Shown: one piece after another, positions 7,699-14,740 of the stretch
How the letters are laid out: every line of letters starts with the position of its first letter
Numbering within the stretch: position 1 is the stretch's first letter
From: Candidatus Promineofilum glycogenicum
GTDB taxonomy: Bacteria; Chloroflexota; Anaerolineae; Promineifilales; Promineifilaceae
Reading direction: 5' to 3'
DNA: 64,000 bases
Assembly (NCBI GenBank): GCA_016707605.1
Contig: JADJHJ010000015.1
Span: 1 to 64,000, forward strand
The notes under the pieces: model-generated
Told to the model about the DNA's origin: nothing
The model's database searches: none
What the model saw: the letters and a program-made list of their open reading frames with translations, nothing else
Program-made: the position numbers and the translations under genes

Positions 7699-8464
7699 TC
7701 TCTGCCCTCTGTCGCGCGGCCTCGAAGAGGAGGATGCCCGCGGCCATGGCGGCGTTGAGGGACTCGGTCGCGTCGCGCATCGGAATGGTCACCCGCCCGG
7801 TCGCCAGCCGCGCGGCCTGCGCCCCGGCCCCCTGCGCCTCGCTGCCGACCAAGATCGCCGCCGGCCGCGTCCATTCCACAGCGGTGTAAGCGACACCGTC
7901 GCGGGCCGCGGCCAGCCATACGTCCATCCCGTCCGTCAGGCGGTGGATGACCTCCCAGTTCTCCGCCCACACCGGCAGGCGCAGGATGGCCCCCATGCTG
8001 CCGCGGACGACCTTGGGGTTGTAGGGATCGACGCTGCCCGGCCCCAGTAGCACGCCGTCGGCCCCGGCGGCGGCGGCCGTGCGCAAGATCGTGCCCAGGT
8101 TGCCGGGGTTGTTGATGGCGTCGAGGATGACCAGCAGTGTCGGCTCGGCGGGCAGCGGGCGGGGGTTTACCGGCAGCACGGCCAGCACGCCCGACGCCGT
8201 CTCCGTATCGCTCATGGCGGCCATGACCGGTTCGTCGACCAGCGCCGGCTCGACGGCCAACGCGGCCAACAGCGTTTGCGCCTCGTCGCCCGCGGCCCAG
8301 GCCGGCGTGGCGTAGAGCGCACGCGGGGCTGCCCCGGCCGTGGCCAGTTCGCGCAGCCAGCGCGTGCCCTCGACGACGAACGCCCCTTCCTCATGCCTAA
8401 AGCGCCGCTCGGCCAGCAGGCGGCGGACGTACTTCACTTGCGCGTTGCTGCGGCTGGTGATCAT
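7661..8464 (-). CDS. TrmH/SpoU-family RNA 2'-O-methyltransferase
   Basis: A 267-residue SPOUT methyltransferase that would methylate a ribose 2'-OH in rRNA or tRNA using SAM. The N-terminal substrate-binding domain (1-100) contains VKYVRRLLAERRFR and VVEGTRWL. The knotted catalytic domain has motif 1 INNPGNLGTILRTA (about 116-129), LLGPGSVDPYNPKVVRGS, LVGSEAQG and motif 3 IPMRDATESLNAA. The last 14 residues (AEKKVSRKDAKSAK) are translated from the family A repeat and are not part of the fold. TATACT lies exactly six bases before the ATG with no ribosome binding site, suggesting a leaderless mRNA. Confidence 0.88.
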   Translation of the reverse strand: MITSRSNAQVKYVRRLLAERRFRHEEGAFVVEGTRWLRELATAGAAPRALYATPAWAAGDEAQTLLAALAVEPALVDEPVMAAMSDTETASGVLAVLPVNPRPLPAEPTLLVILDAINNPGNLGTILRTAAAAGADGVLLGPGSVDPYNPKVVRGSMGAILRLPVWAENWEVIHRLTDGMDVWLAAARDGVAYTAVEWTRPAAILVGSEAQGAGAQAARLATGRVTIPMRDATESLNAAMAAGILLFEAARQRAEKKVSRKDAKSAK

Positions 8465-8470
8465 GGGGGC

Positions 8471-8534
8471 AGTATACAGTATTCAGTGGTCAGTAGGTCA
8501 GTATTCAGTGGGTCAGTGGGTCAGTGGGTCAGTC
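8471..8534. repeat. Tandem repeat of an 8-base unit (GGGTCAGT), family C
   Basis: GGTCAGTAGGTCAGT and repeated GGGTCAGT units lie just upstream of the SpoU gene. Related arrays occur at 22881 and 35845, and looser versions in ftsK linkers. There are no spacers of constant length, so it is not a CRISPR array. Confidence 0.75.
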
Positions 8535-8635
8535 GTTAGTCGTTGGTCGCGTTGTTTACGCGCCAGCCCGCCAGCCCGCAGGCCACCTCAGACGCCCGCG
8601 CGGGCCAAACGCCCACTGAGATGCGGACTCCGCCA

Positions 8636-8708
8636 CCTGTTACCCGCCACCTGCTACCTGCCACCCGCCACTCGCCACCTGCCACTCATCACTCGTCACT
8701 CGCCACTG
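8636..8708. repeat. Degenerate 7-base repeat (CGCCACT/ACCTGCC)
   Basis: Runs of CACCTGCTACCTGCC and CACTCGCCACT-like heptamers end inside the last codons of the M23 peptidase gene. They resemble the 55661 and 42231 repeats on the opposite strand. Confidence 0.65.
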
Positions 8709-10053
8709 CCGGCACGTAGACGAAATCGGTGGGCACCCAGGGGGTAGGCGTGATGGACGGTGTGGGTGTGATGGATGGAGTGGGCGTGATGGACGGCGTC
8801 GGTGTGGGCGTGATGGTCGGCGTGACGCTGGGCGTCGGCGTCGGCGTGGTGGTGGACGGCTGGCCGAGGGTGAAGGCGTGGGCGTAGGTGCGGCCGTTGA
8901 ACGTCACCTCGAACCGCCACGTGCCCGTCTGCGCCGTCGTCGGGAAGTTGTAGGCCCAGTACCAGTAGGACAGCGGCGCGTGCGGCGTGCTGCTGCTGTG
9001 GCTCCACTGGGCGTAGACCGTGCCGTTGGGGGCGACGATGCGGTAGGTGCTGGGCAGGCTGTTCAACTGGTCGCGGTAGAAGGTCGTGAAGGTGATGCGG
9101 TCGCCGGGCTGGAACTGCGTGACCTCGTGGGTGATGTCGGGCGCGGGGCACGTCCCCCGCTCCACCGCCGCCGTGCCGGTCATCAGCTTGTTGACCGCCG
9201 CGTCGTAGTACTCGCGCTGCTCCGCCCACCAACTGCCGCCGTCGAGCGGGTTGCAGCTGCCCGCGTAGGGGTCGAGCAGTTGCCCGCCGGGGGCATATAG
9301 CTCAAAGTGCAGGTGCGGCCCGCCGGAGTTGCCGCTGCTGCCCACCAGGCCCAGGACCTCACCGCGACTGACGGCCGCGCCGACCGGCTTGGCCGTCAGC
9401 GAATCGCGCTTCAGATGGCCATACCAGGCGATGGAGCCGTCGGCGTGGCGCACGTAGACGGCGTTCCACTGGCCGCCGCTGCCGCAACTCTGGTCGGGGT
9501 TGCCCTCGCGCCGGCCGACGATGACGCCGTCGGCCGCGGCCACGACGCGCACGTCGCCCGCGGCCATCTTGTTCCAGGCGAACGGCCACAGGAAGTAGTC
9601 GGTGCCCTGGTGGTTATAGCCGGAAGAACTGTCGTAGGTGCGCCGGCCGCAGGTGTAGTCGCGCACCTGGTTGGGGTAGGCCGGATCGTGGTCCACGTAG
9701 CCGGTGACGCCGAAGTAGCCGGGGTCGTTGAAGCCGTCGCGCGGGGACAACGGCCAGCCGAGAGACACGCGGTCGGCCGCCGCCGGCGCGGCCAGTCGCC
9801 CCTGCTGCGTCAGCCGGGCGATGTTGGCCGCGATCATGGCCTCAATCGCCGCCCGCTCGGTGGGGCTGATCTCATCCAGCGGGCCGGGCGCAAACTCCCC
9901 GCCGCCGAAGGCCACCGACGCCACTGGCGTCGGTGCTAACGTCCCCGACGCCACCGTCCCCGACGCCACCGTCCCCGACGCCACCGGCTGCGCCAGCAGC
10001 AGGGCGACGACTAGCCCGACCGCCAGCAACAGGCCCATCAAAACTGGTTTCAT
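8689..10053 (-). CDS. Secreted M23-family peptidase with Pro/Thr-rich C-terminal stalk
   Basis: A 454-residue exported protein with an N-terminal hydrophobic signal (MKPVLMGLLLAVGLVVALLL). A 15-base tandem repeat at 9942-9986 encodes three VASGT copies after it. The M23 metal site is visible: the His/Asp pair in YNHQGTDYF and the HxH in GPHLHFEL, with WYGHLKRDSL between. M23 enzymes cut peptidoglycan cross-bridges or act as inactive activators; the zinc ligands look intact. A beta domain follows, then a TPTPS-type linker and the tail FVYVPAVAS. The ATG at 10053 is chosen for the signal peptide; TAGAAT lies eight bases upstream. Confidence 0.85.
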   Translation of the reverse strand: MKPVLMGLLLAVGLVVALLLAQPVASGTVASGTVASGTLAPTPVASVAFGGGEFAPGPLDEISPTERAAIEAMIAANIARLTQQGRLAAPAAADRVSLGWPLSPRDGFNDPGYFGVTGYVDHDPAYPNQVRDYTCGRRTYDSSSGYNHQGTDYFLWPFAWNKMAAGDVRVVAAADGVIVGRREGNPDQSCGSGGQWNAVYVRHADGSIAWYGHLKRDSLTAKPVGAAVSRGEVLGLVGSSGNSGGPHLHFELYAPGGQLLDPYAGSCNPLDGGSWWAEQREYYDAAVNKLMTGTAAVERGTCPAPDITHEVTQFQPGDRITFTTFYRDQLNSLPSTYRIVAPNGTVYAQWSHSSSTPHAPLSYWYWAYNFPTTAQTGTWRFEVTFNGRTYAHAFTLGQPSTTTPTPTPSVTPTITPTPTPSITPTPSITPTPSITPTPWVPTDFVYVPAVASDE

Positions 10054-10089
10054 AGCGCCCCATTCTACCCCAAATTGATCGACCTTTTC

Positions 10090-10118
10090 GTGACCGCGGC
10101 GTGAATCGCGCATATAAT
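10090..10118 (+). promoter_or_regulatory. Promoter of pgk
   Basis: GTGACC (10090-10095, four of six matches to TTGACA) and a perfect TATAAT (10113-10118) are 17 bases apart. The predicted start of transcription would give a leader of about 115 bases that contains half of a family B repeat. Confidence 0.65.
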
Positions 10119-10187
10119 GAGCGTGATAACCCCGGCAAAATTTACACACTCGAGGGCAACCCTAGACGCCCCAGCTTACCGGCTTCA

Positions 10188-10213
10188 TCTGTGTAATCTG
10201 CGAAATCTGTGGT
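10188..10213. repeat. Half element of repeat family B in the pgk leader
   Basis: CATCTGTGTAATCTGCGAAA followed by TCTGTGGTT is one arm of the CACAGATT family without its partner arm. Confidence 0.6.
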
Positions 10214-10241
10214 TGCCTCTCTTCACAAAGGAGTCAAACCA

Positions 10242-11456
10242 ATGAATAAAAAGACCGTAGCCGACATCGACGTCCAGGGTAAGAAAGTGTTCGTGCGGGT
10301 CGATTTCAACGTCCCGCTGAGCAGCAAAGACCCCAACGCCAACATCACCGTCACCGACGACACGCGCATCCGCGCCGCGCTGCCGACGCTCAACTACCTG
10401 CTCGACCACGGCGCGGCCCTCATCCTCGCCTCGCACCTGGGGCGGCCCAAGACGGCCGACGACCGCCAGTTCAGCATGGCCCCGGTGGCCAAGAAGCTGG
10501 AAGAGATCCTCGGCCGGCCGGTACAGTTTATCCCCTCGGTCATGAACGACGCGGTGCGGGCCGCCGCCGCCGCGCTACAGCCGGGCGACATCCTGGTGCT
10601 GGAGAATACGCGCTTCGACCCGCGCGAAAAGAAGAACGACCCCAAGCTGGGCAGCGGCTTCGCCTCGCTGGCCGACGTCTACGTCGATGACGCCTTCGGC
10701 TCGGCCCACCGGCCCGACGCCAGCGTCGACGGCGCGGCCTACGCCATGCGCGAAAAGGGCGGCCCGGTCGTGGCCGGCTTCCTGATGGGCGCGGAGATCG
10801 GCGCGCTGGGCATCGCCGTCGGCAACCCGCCGCGCCCCTACGTGGCCATCATGGGCGGGGCCAAGATCAGCGACAAGATCAAGCTCATCGAGAACCTGCT
10901 CGACAAGGCCGACAAGATCCTCATCGGCGGCGGCATGGCCAACACCTTCCTGAAGGCCCAGGGGCACAACATGGGCCAATCGCTGGTCGAGGAAGAGGCA
11001 CTGCCGGAGGCCAAGCGGCTGCTGGAGATGGCCGCCGACCGGCTCATCCTGCCCGTGGACGTAGTGACGGCGACCGAGGTGACGAATGAGGCCCCGGCCG
11101 AAATCGAGATGGTCTGGGCGCTGACGCCGGAGCGGAAGGCGCTGGACATCGGCCCGGCGACGCTGGAGCGGTTCAACGCCGAGCTGCAAGGGGCGCAACT
11201 GGTCGTCTGGAACGGGCCGATGGGCGTGTTCGAGGTGCCGCAGTTCGCCGGCGGCACGAACCAGTTGGCGCAGATGCTGGCGGCCATGGTCGACCACGGC
11301 GCGAAGGTGATCATCGGCGGCGGCGACTCGGCCGCGGCCGTGCGCAAGGCGGGCCTGACGGACAAGATGACCCACGTCAGCACCGGCGGCGGGGCCAGCC
11401 TGGAGTTGCTGGAGGGGCGGGAGCTGCCGGGGGTGGTGGCGTTGGATGAGAAGTAG
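10242..11456 (+). CDS. pgk: Phosphoglycerate kinase
   Basis: A 404-residue cytoplasmic glycolytic enzyme that transfers the acyl phosphate of 1,3-bisphosphoglycerate to ADP. Signature segments are VFVRVDFNVPL (about 16-26), ILASHLGRPK (substrate His/Arg), VENTRF-like LVLENTRF, MGGAKISDKIKLIENLL, WNGPMGVFE and the nucleotide loop IIGGGDSAAAV. The length is normal for the family. AAAGGAG at 10228-10234 precedes the ATG. It is monocistronic, with a good promoter upstream and an intrinsic terminator about 100 bases after the stop. Confidence 0.97.
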   Translation: MNKKTVADIDVQGKKVFVRVDFNVPLSSKDPNANITVTDDTRIRAALPTLNYLLDHGAALILASHLGRPKTADDRQFSMAPVAKKLEEILGRPVQFIPSVMNDAVRAAAAALQPGDILVLENTRFDPREKKNDPKLGSGFASLADVYVDDAFGSAHRPDASVDGAAYAMREKGGPVVAGFLMGAEIGALGIAVGNPPRPYVAIMGGAKISDKIKLIENLLDKADKILIGGGMANTFLKAQGHNMGQSLVEEEALPEAKRLLEMAADRLILPVDVVTATEVTNEAPAEIEMVWALTPERKALDIGPATLERFNAELQGAQLVVWNGPMGVFEVPQFAGGTNQLAQMLAAMVDHGAKVIIGGGDSAAAVRKAGLTDKMTHVSTGGGASLELLEGRELPGVVALDEK

Positions 11457-11553
11457 AGAGTAGTACGCAGGTGATGCTGATGCGGCCCTGATTGCCGCCG
11501 CTACGCCTCAAAGTATCGCTCGGTAGGTCTGCGTAAGCAGTCTGATGTTGGTT

Positions 11554-11580
11554 GGCCCGGCGCACAGCCGGGCCTTTTCT
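11554..11580 (+). terminator. Intrinsic terminator downstream of pgk
   Basis: GGCCCGGC (11554-11561), loop GCACA, GCCGGGCC (11567-11574), then TTTTCT. This is the clearest rho-independent terminator in the window. The roughly 100 bases between the pgk stop and this hairpin hold no gene I can recognise. Confidence 0.9.
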
Positions 11581-11629
11581 ATTACCTGACTCAAATGCGA
11601 AGAACCTCGGTTAATGCTATCCTATGCTC

Positions 11630-11902
11630 ATGGAATTTGAGTGGAATAACGAGAAAGCCAAGGCGAATTCGTCGAAACATGGCGTCTCGTTCGATGAAGC
11701 CAAAACTGTCTTCGATGATCCACTCTACATCGAGTTCTTTGATCCTGACCATTCAGATGATGAGGAGCGGTATATTATCGTTGGCCAGTCTCAACAAAAC
11801 CGCTTGCTAGTGGTATCGTATATGGAGCGTAGGCACAGAATTCGTTTGATCAGCGCACGAGAGGCTACGCGACGGGAAAGAAACGCATATGAAGCAGAAT
11901 GA
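11630..11902 (+). CDS. BrnT-family toxin
   Basis: A 90-residue protein of the BrnT family, RelE-fold ribonuclease toxins of type II toxin-antitoxin systems. It begins MEFEWNNEKAKANSSKHGVSFDEA, the family's N-terminal core, and has DDEERYIIVGQS and the late IRLISAREATRRER block with the conserved Arg residues. The start at 11630 aligns with the family; TATCCT (11618-11623), preceded by TG at -15, ends six bases before it. Expression may be leaderless. The next gene overlaps it by 14 bases and is the presumed antitoxin. A paralogous pair lies at 56722-57226. Confidence 0.85.
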   Translation: MEFEWNNEKAKANSSKHGVSFDEAKTVFDDPLYIEFFDPDHSDDEERYIIVGQSQQNRLLVVSYMERRHRIRLISAREATRRERNAYEAE

Positions 11903-12110
11903 CAGCGAGCTTGAAGATGAACTACGGCCCGAATACGACCTTCAAAGCCTGCGCGTAAGAAGAGTTGGGCCGGCACGGCTTGGCTTCGCAGGGTTTATTC
12001 AGTTGGCTCCTGACGTGGCCGAAGTGTTTCCCACGGCCGAATCGGTCAACGAAGCCTTGCGCTTCTTGATTCGTGTGACCCGCGATAGTCAGGTCAATAC
12101 CGCCGGGTAG
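11889..12110 (+). CDS. Presumed antitoxin of the BrnT toxin
   Basis: A 73-residue acidic-N-terminus protein overlapping brnT by 14 bases. It has LRPEYDLQSL near residue 12 and LAPDVAEVFPTAESVNEALR near 40-59, and the same blocks occur in the partner of the second BrnT (56722-56967). It lacks the ribbon-helix-helix sequence of typical BrnA, so it appears to be a different antitoxin family adopted by BrnT. The assignment rests on gene position, overlap and the recurrence of the pair, not on a known fold. Confidence 0.7.
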   Translation: MKQNDSELEDELRPEYDLQSLRVRRVGPARLGFAGFIQLAPDVAEVFPTAESVNEALRFLIRVTRDSQVNTAG

Positions 12111-12135
12111 TTTTGAGAAATCGCCCGACAGGCTG

Positions 12136-12144
12136 TGGTATAAT
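12136..12144 (+). promoter_or_regulatory. Extended -10 promoter of the propeller gene
   Basis: TGGTATAAT is a perfect -10 with an upstream TG. TTGAGA at 12113-12118 is 20 bases away, a long spacing, so the extended -10 probably carries the promoter. The leader contains a GC hairpin between about 12153 and 12190. Confidence 0.6.
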
Positions 12145-12204
12145 GTCTTCAGACCCGCAGCGCCGTAACCGATTGGCGCGCTGCAGCGGGCCTAGGGGGC
12201 CAAC

Positions 12205-13731
12205 GTGAATACCTCTCCATCGGCTCGCGGAGCATTGTTCCGGTTGGGCGCCGGCTTGCTCCTCCTCGTCCTTTTATTCACTTCCCTGCGGCCGTTCCCT
12301 TTGGCTTCGGCCGACGATCTAACGGCTGATGTAGCTACAGCTATAGTGACCGCGTCTACCCACTGGCGTGCGGCCCAACCGAGCGCTCCCGACCAACCAA
12401 TCGCCTCCTCTCCGCTGACCAAACAGTTCGAGGAGACGTCCTACTACCTCAAAGACGTTGACTTCATCTCCGCCGACGTCGGCTGGGCTGTCGGCCACCC
12501 GCACTGGGATCAGGCGCGCCGGGTCTATACCGGCACCATCATCAAGACAACCGATGGCGGCCAAACGTGGAACGCGCAGCCGGCCGACACGCTGGCTACG
12601 CTGCTCAACGTTGACTTCGTGGATGTCAACCACGGCTGGACCGTCGGCACAGATGGCGTCATTCTGCACACGGCCGACGGCGGCGCGCACTGGATGCGCC
12701 AGACTGTGGCCTCGACCGACGAATTTCGCGGCGTGGCCTTTGCCAACACCAACCAGGGCTGGGCGACCAGCTTCCACGCCGTGCACTTCGATTCCGATGG
12801 CGACCCGGACGATTGGCGCGGCAGCATTTGGCACACGGCCGACGGTGGCGCGCACTGGACGCGCCAAACCCTGCCCGCCAATGCCAGTCTGCTCAACCGC
12901 CTTGACTTCATTGACGCCCAACGCGGTTGGGCGGTGGGCGTCAAGTTCACCGGCAACGACCAATACGGCCAGCCGCAGCACGCCGGCGTCGTCTATCGCA
13001 CGGCCGACGGCGGGCAGACGTGGCAGGAGCTTTATAGCCCCGGCGCGGACATCGTCCTCAACGGTGTGGCGTGGATCGACGCCTACCACGGCTGGGTCGT
13101 CGGCTTCCCCACCCTCAGCAGCATGAGTGGTGGCTTCACCTTCCACACCGCCGACGGCGGTCAGACCTGGGCCAGCCAGTACGAACTGGCCCCGCCCGCG
13201 GGCACGACGTTCAGCACTCTGCGCCTCGACAGTGTCCAGTTCTTGGACGCGCTGCGCGGCTGGGCCGTCGGGGGGCTGAGCCAGGTCATCAAAACCGACG
13301 ATGGCGGCGAGCACTGGACGCGGGCAGCGCTGTCCTGTGGCGTGTACCCTTGCCGGGCCAACATGTTCGCCGTCGCCTTTGCCGATGACCAGCACGGCTG
13401 GATCGTAGGCGAGGGCGCCTTCCGCACCAGCGACGGCGGCGCACACTGGCCGCATCAGGACATGCCGATGCGTGGCTGGATTCAGGATGTCCAGTTCCTA
13501 GACGAGGGCGACGGCTGGCTGGCGACGACTTGGGGTGAGATGTGGTTCACCGTTAATGGCGGCGAACGCTGGCGGAAGCTGACCGGCGAGTCGGGTTTCG
13601 CCCTGCGTGGCCTGCACCTGCTGGACAGACAACATGGCTGGTTCGTCGGCGACGGCGGCACGATCCTGAAGCTGGCCACAGAGCGCTGGCCGGTGCAGGA
13701 GGAGGTGTTGCTGCCCTTCCTCAAGCGATGA
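12205..13731 (+). CDS. Secreted Ycf48-like/Asp-box beta-propeller protein
   Basis: A 508-residue exported protein. Residues 1-36 form a signal peptide (GLLLLVLLFTSL core, likely cut after ASA). The rest holds eight Asp-box motifs of the type TADGGQTW, TADGGAHW or TDDGGEHW, each preceded by GWAVG-like strands. This is the pattern of Ycf48/BNR-type seven-bladed propellers. Ycf48 itself is a photosystem II assembly factor, but this family is broad in non-phototrophs and the ligand here is unknown. The C terminus ends VLLPFLKR, like other exported proteins of this genome. The gene stands alone. Confidence 0.85.
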   Translation: MNTSPSARGALFRLGAGLLLLVLLFTSLRPFPLASADDLTADVATAIVTASTHWRAAQPSAPDQPIASSPLTKQFEETSYYLKDVDFISADVGWAVGHPHWDQARRVYTGTIIKTTDGGQTWNAQPADTLATLLNVDFVDVNHGWTVGTDGVILHTADGGAHWMRQTVASTDEFRGVAFANTNQGWATSFHAVHFDSDGDPDDWRGSIWHTADGGAHWTRQTLPANASLLNRLDFIDAQRGWAVGVKFTGNDQYGQPQHAGVVYRTADGGQTWQELYSPGADIVLNGVAWIDAYHGWVVGFPTLSSMSGGFTFHTADGGQTWASQYELAPPAGTTFSTLRLDSVQFLDALRGWAVGGLSQVIKTDDGGEHWTRAALSCGVYPCRANMFAVAFADDQHGWIVGEGAFRTSDGGAHWPHQDMPMRGWIQDVQFLDEGDGWLATTWGEMWFTVNGGERWRKLTGESGFALRGLHLLDRQHGWFVGDGGTILKLATERWPVQEEVLLPFLKR

Positions 13732-13780
13732 ATCTGAGCAAGCCTTGGCGACCCTTCGCGGCTTTCGCAAGGAGAAAAAC

Positions 13781-13813
13781 ATGCGCCACAACCCGCGGGT
13801 AACGCTGTTGTAG
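13781..13813 (+). CDS. Possible 10-residue leader peptide
   Basis: AAGGAG at 13769-13774 is followed by ATG and a 10-codon frame (MRHNPRVTLL) ending in TAG. A 7-bp hairpin lies 10 bases downstream, and the next real gene starts at 13968. This could be a translated leader or a chance match; it has no codon run of the kind seen in amino-acid attenuators. Confidence 0.25.
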   Translation: MRHNPRVTLL

Positions 13814-13823
13814 CGCATTGGCG

Positions 13824-13840
13824 CTTCTCTCTCAGAGAAG
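13824..13840 (+). terminator. Small hairpin between the propeller gene and the next lipoprotein gene
   Basis: CTTCTCT and AGAGAAG pair around CTC and are followed by TTATAGTT. The stem is short and the T-tract is weak, so termination would be partial at best. Confidence 0.35.
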
Positions 13841-13967
13841 TTATAGTTGCCCCGTTCCCGACTGCCCGCGCTCCCCGCCGCCACCGGTCTTGACCGCGCC
13901 AGCACCTCGCGCCATTTCGTCGGGCGAAGTTTGCGCCTACTCAGGCGCTGTTCACCGGAGGTGTTCA

Positions 13968-14684
13968 ATGTTACGCAGCCGCTTGTTGTTTCTGGCCCTT
14001 CTCGTCCTGTTTGTATCCCTCAGCGCCTGTAGCGCCCTGGGCGGTCTGGACGGCCTGACCGGCGACGTGACGGCCGAAAGCGAAGAGACCCAGAGCGTCA
14101 TCGTCCCCGGCGTCCCGTCGCTCCTCGTTAGCCACTTTGCCGGCGATGTCACCGTCCGTGATGGCGAGGCGGACACCATCACCGCCAACCTGACCCGCCA
14201 GAGCCGCCTCAGCGACGCGGCCGAAGCCGAGGCCCAACTCGAGTTGATCACCATGAGCTTCACCCAGAGCGGCACGGACGTGACGCTGACGATTGAGGGG
14301 CGGGATGGGGTGGACGAGGGATTGGACGCGGCGACGGCGAACCTGGAACTGCTCGTCCCGCCGGGCACGGTGCTGGATATCAACCTTGGCGCGGGCAACC
14401 TGACCGTGGAGCGGCCGAGCGCCGACGTGACCGTCAACCTCGGCGCGGGCAACGCCACGGTGACGCTGCCCGCCGAGGCGTCGTTCAACCTGAGCGTCGC
14501 CGGCGGCGTGGGCAACGTCAACAGCGACTTCGAGGGCGTGCCCGACGGCGGCATCGCCACCGACATTGACACCACCATCGGCAGCAACCCGACGCAGACG
14601 CTGACCTTCAACGTCGGCGCGGGGACATCAACATCAATAAGGCCCAGTAAGAAGAGTCGCACGCAAAGACGCAAAGCACGCTAA
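13968..14684 (+). CDS. DUF4097-like adhesin-type lipoprotein, 3' end probably frameshifted
   Basis: A 238-residue lipoprotein with the signal LLFLALLVLFVSLSAC and lipidated Cys near residue 20. The body is a repetitive beta solenoid (DINLGAGNLTVERPSADVTV, then NLGAGNATVTL), as in DUF4097 proteins. GGAGGTG at 13957-13963 fixes the start. In the annotated frame the end becomes TSTSIRPSKK and runs into a family A repeat. One extra G in the GGGG run at 14621-14624 would give GAGDININKAQ and a stop at 14648-14650, which continues the beta repeat. A one-base deletion, real or from sequencing, is likely. Confidence 0.75.
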   Translation: MLRSRLLFLALLVLFVSLSACSALGGLDGLTGDVTAESEETQSVIVPGVPSLLVSHFAGDVTVRDGEADTITANLTRQSRLSDAAEAEAQLELITMSFTQSGTDVTLTIEGRDGVDEGLDAATANLELLVPPGTVLDINLGAGNLTVERPSADVTVNLGAGNATVTLPAEASFNLSVAGGVGNVNSDFEGVPDGGIATDIDTTIGSNPTQTLTFNVGAGTSTSIRPSKKSRTQRRKAR

Positions 14685-14740
14685 GCTCAGAAGTTTCTGA
14701 GCTTGGCGTTCTTTGCGTCTTTGCGTGAGGCTTTTCTTAC
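14647..14740. repeat. Inverted repeat family A
   Basis: TAAGAAGAGTCGCACGCAAA is mirrored by GCGTGAGGCTTTTCTTA. It overlaps the 3' end of the lipoprotein gene and abuts the stop of the convergent fusion gene. Confidence 0.85.

Noticed and set aside
8471..8534. Possible CRISPR arrays in the GGTCAGT tandem repeats (also 22881 and 35845)
   Set aside because: Units are 8 bases and directly adjacent with no unique spacers; no cas genes are present.
11457..11553. A tRNA or small RNA between pgk and its terminator
   Set aside because: No cloverleaf, anticodon arm or TTC loop could be found; the stretch is taken as 3' untranslated region.
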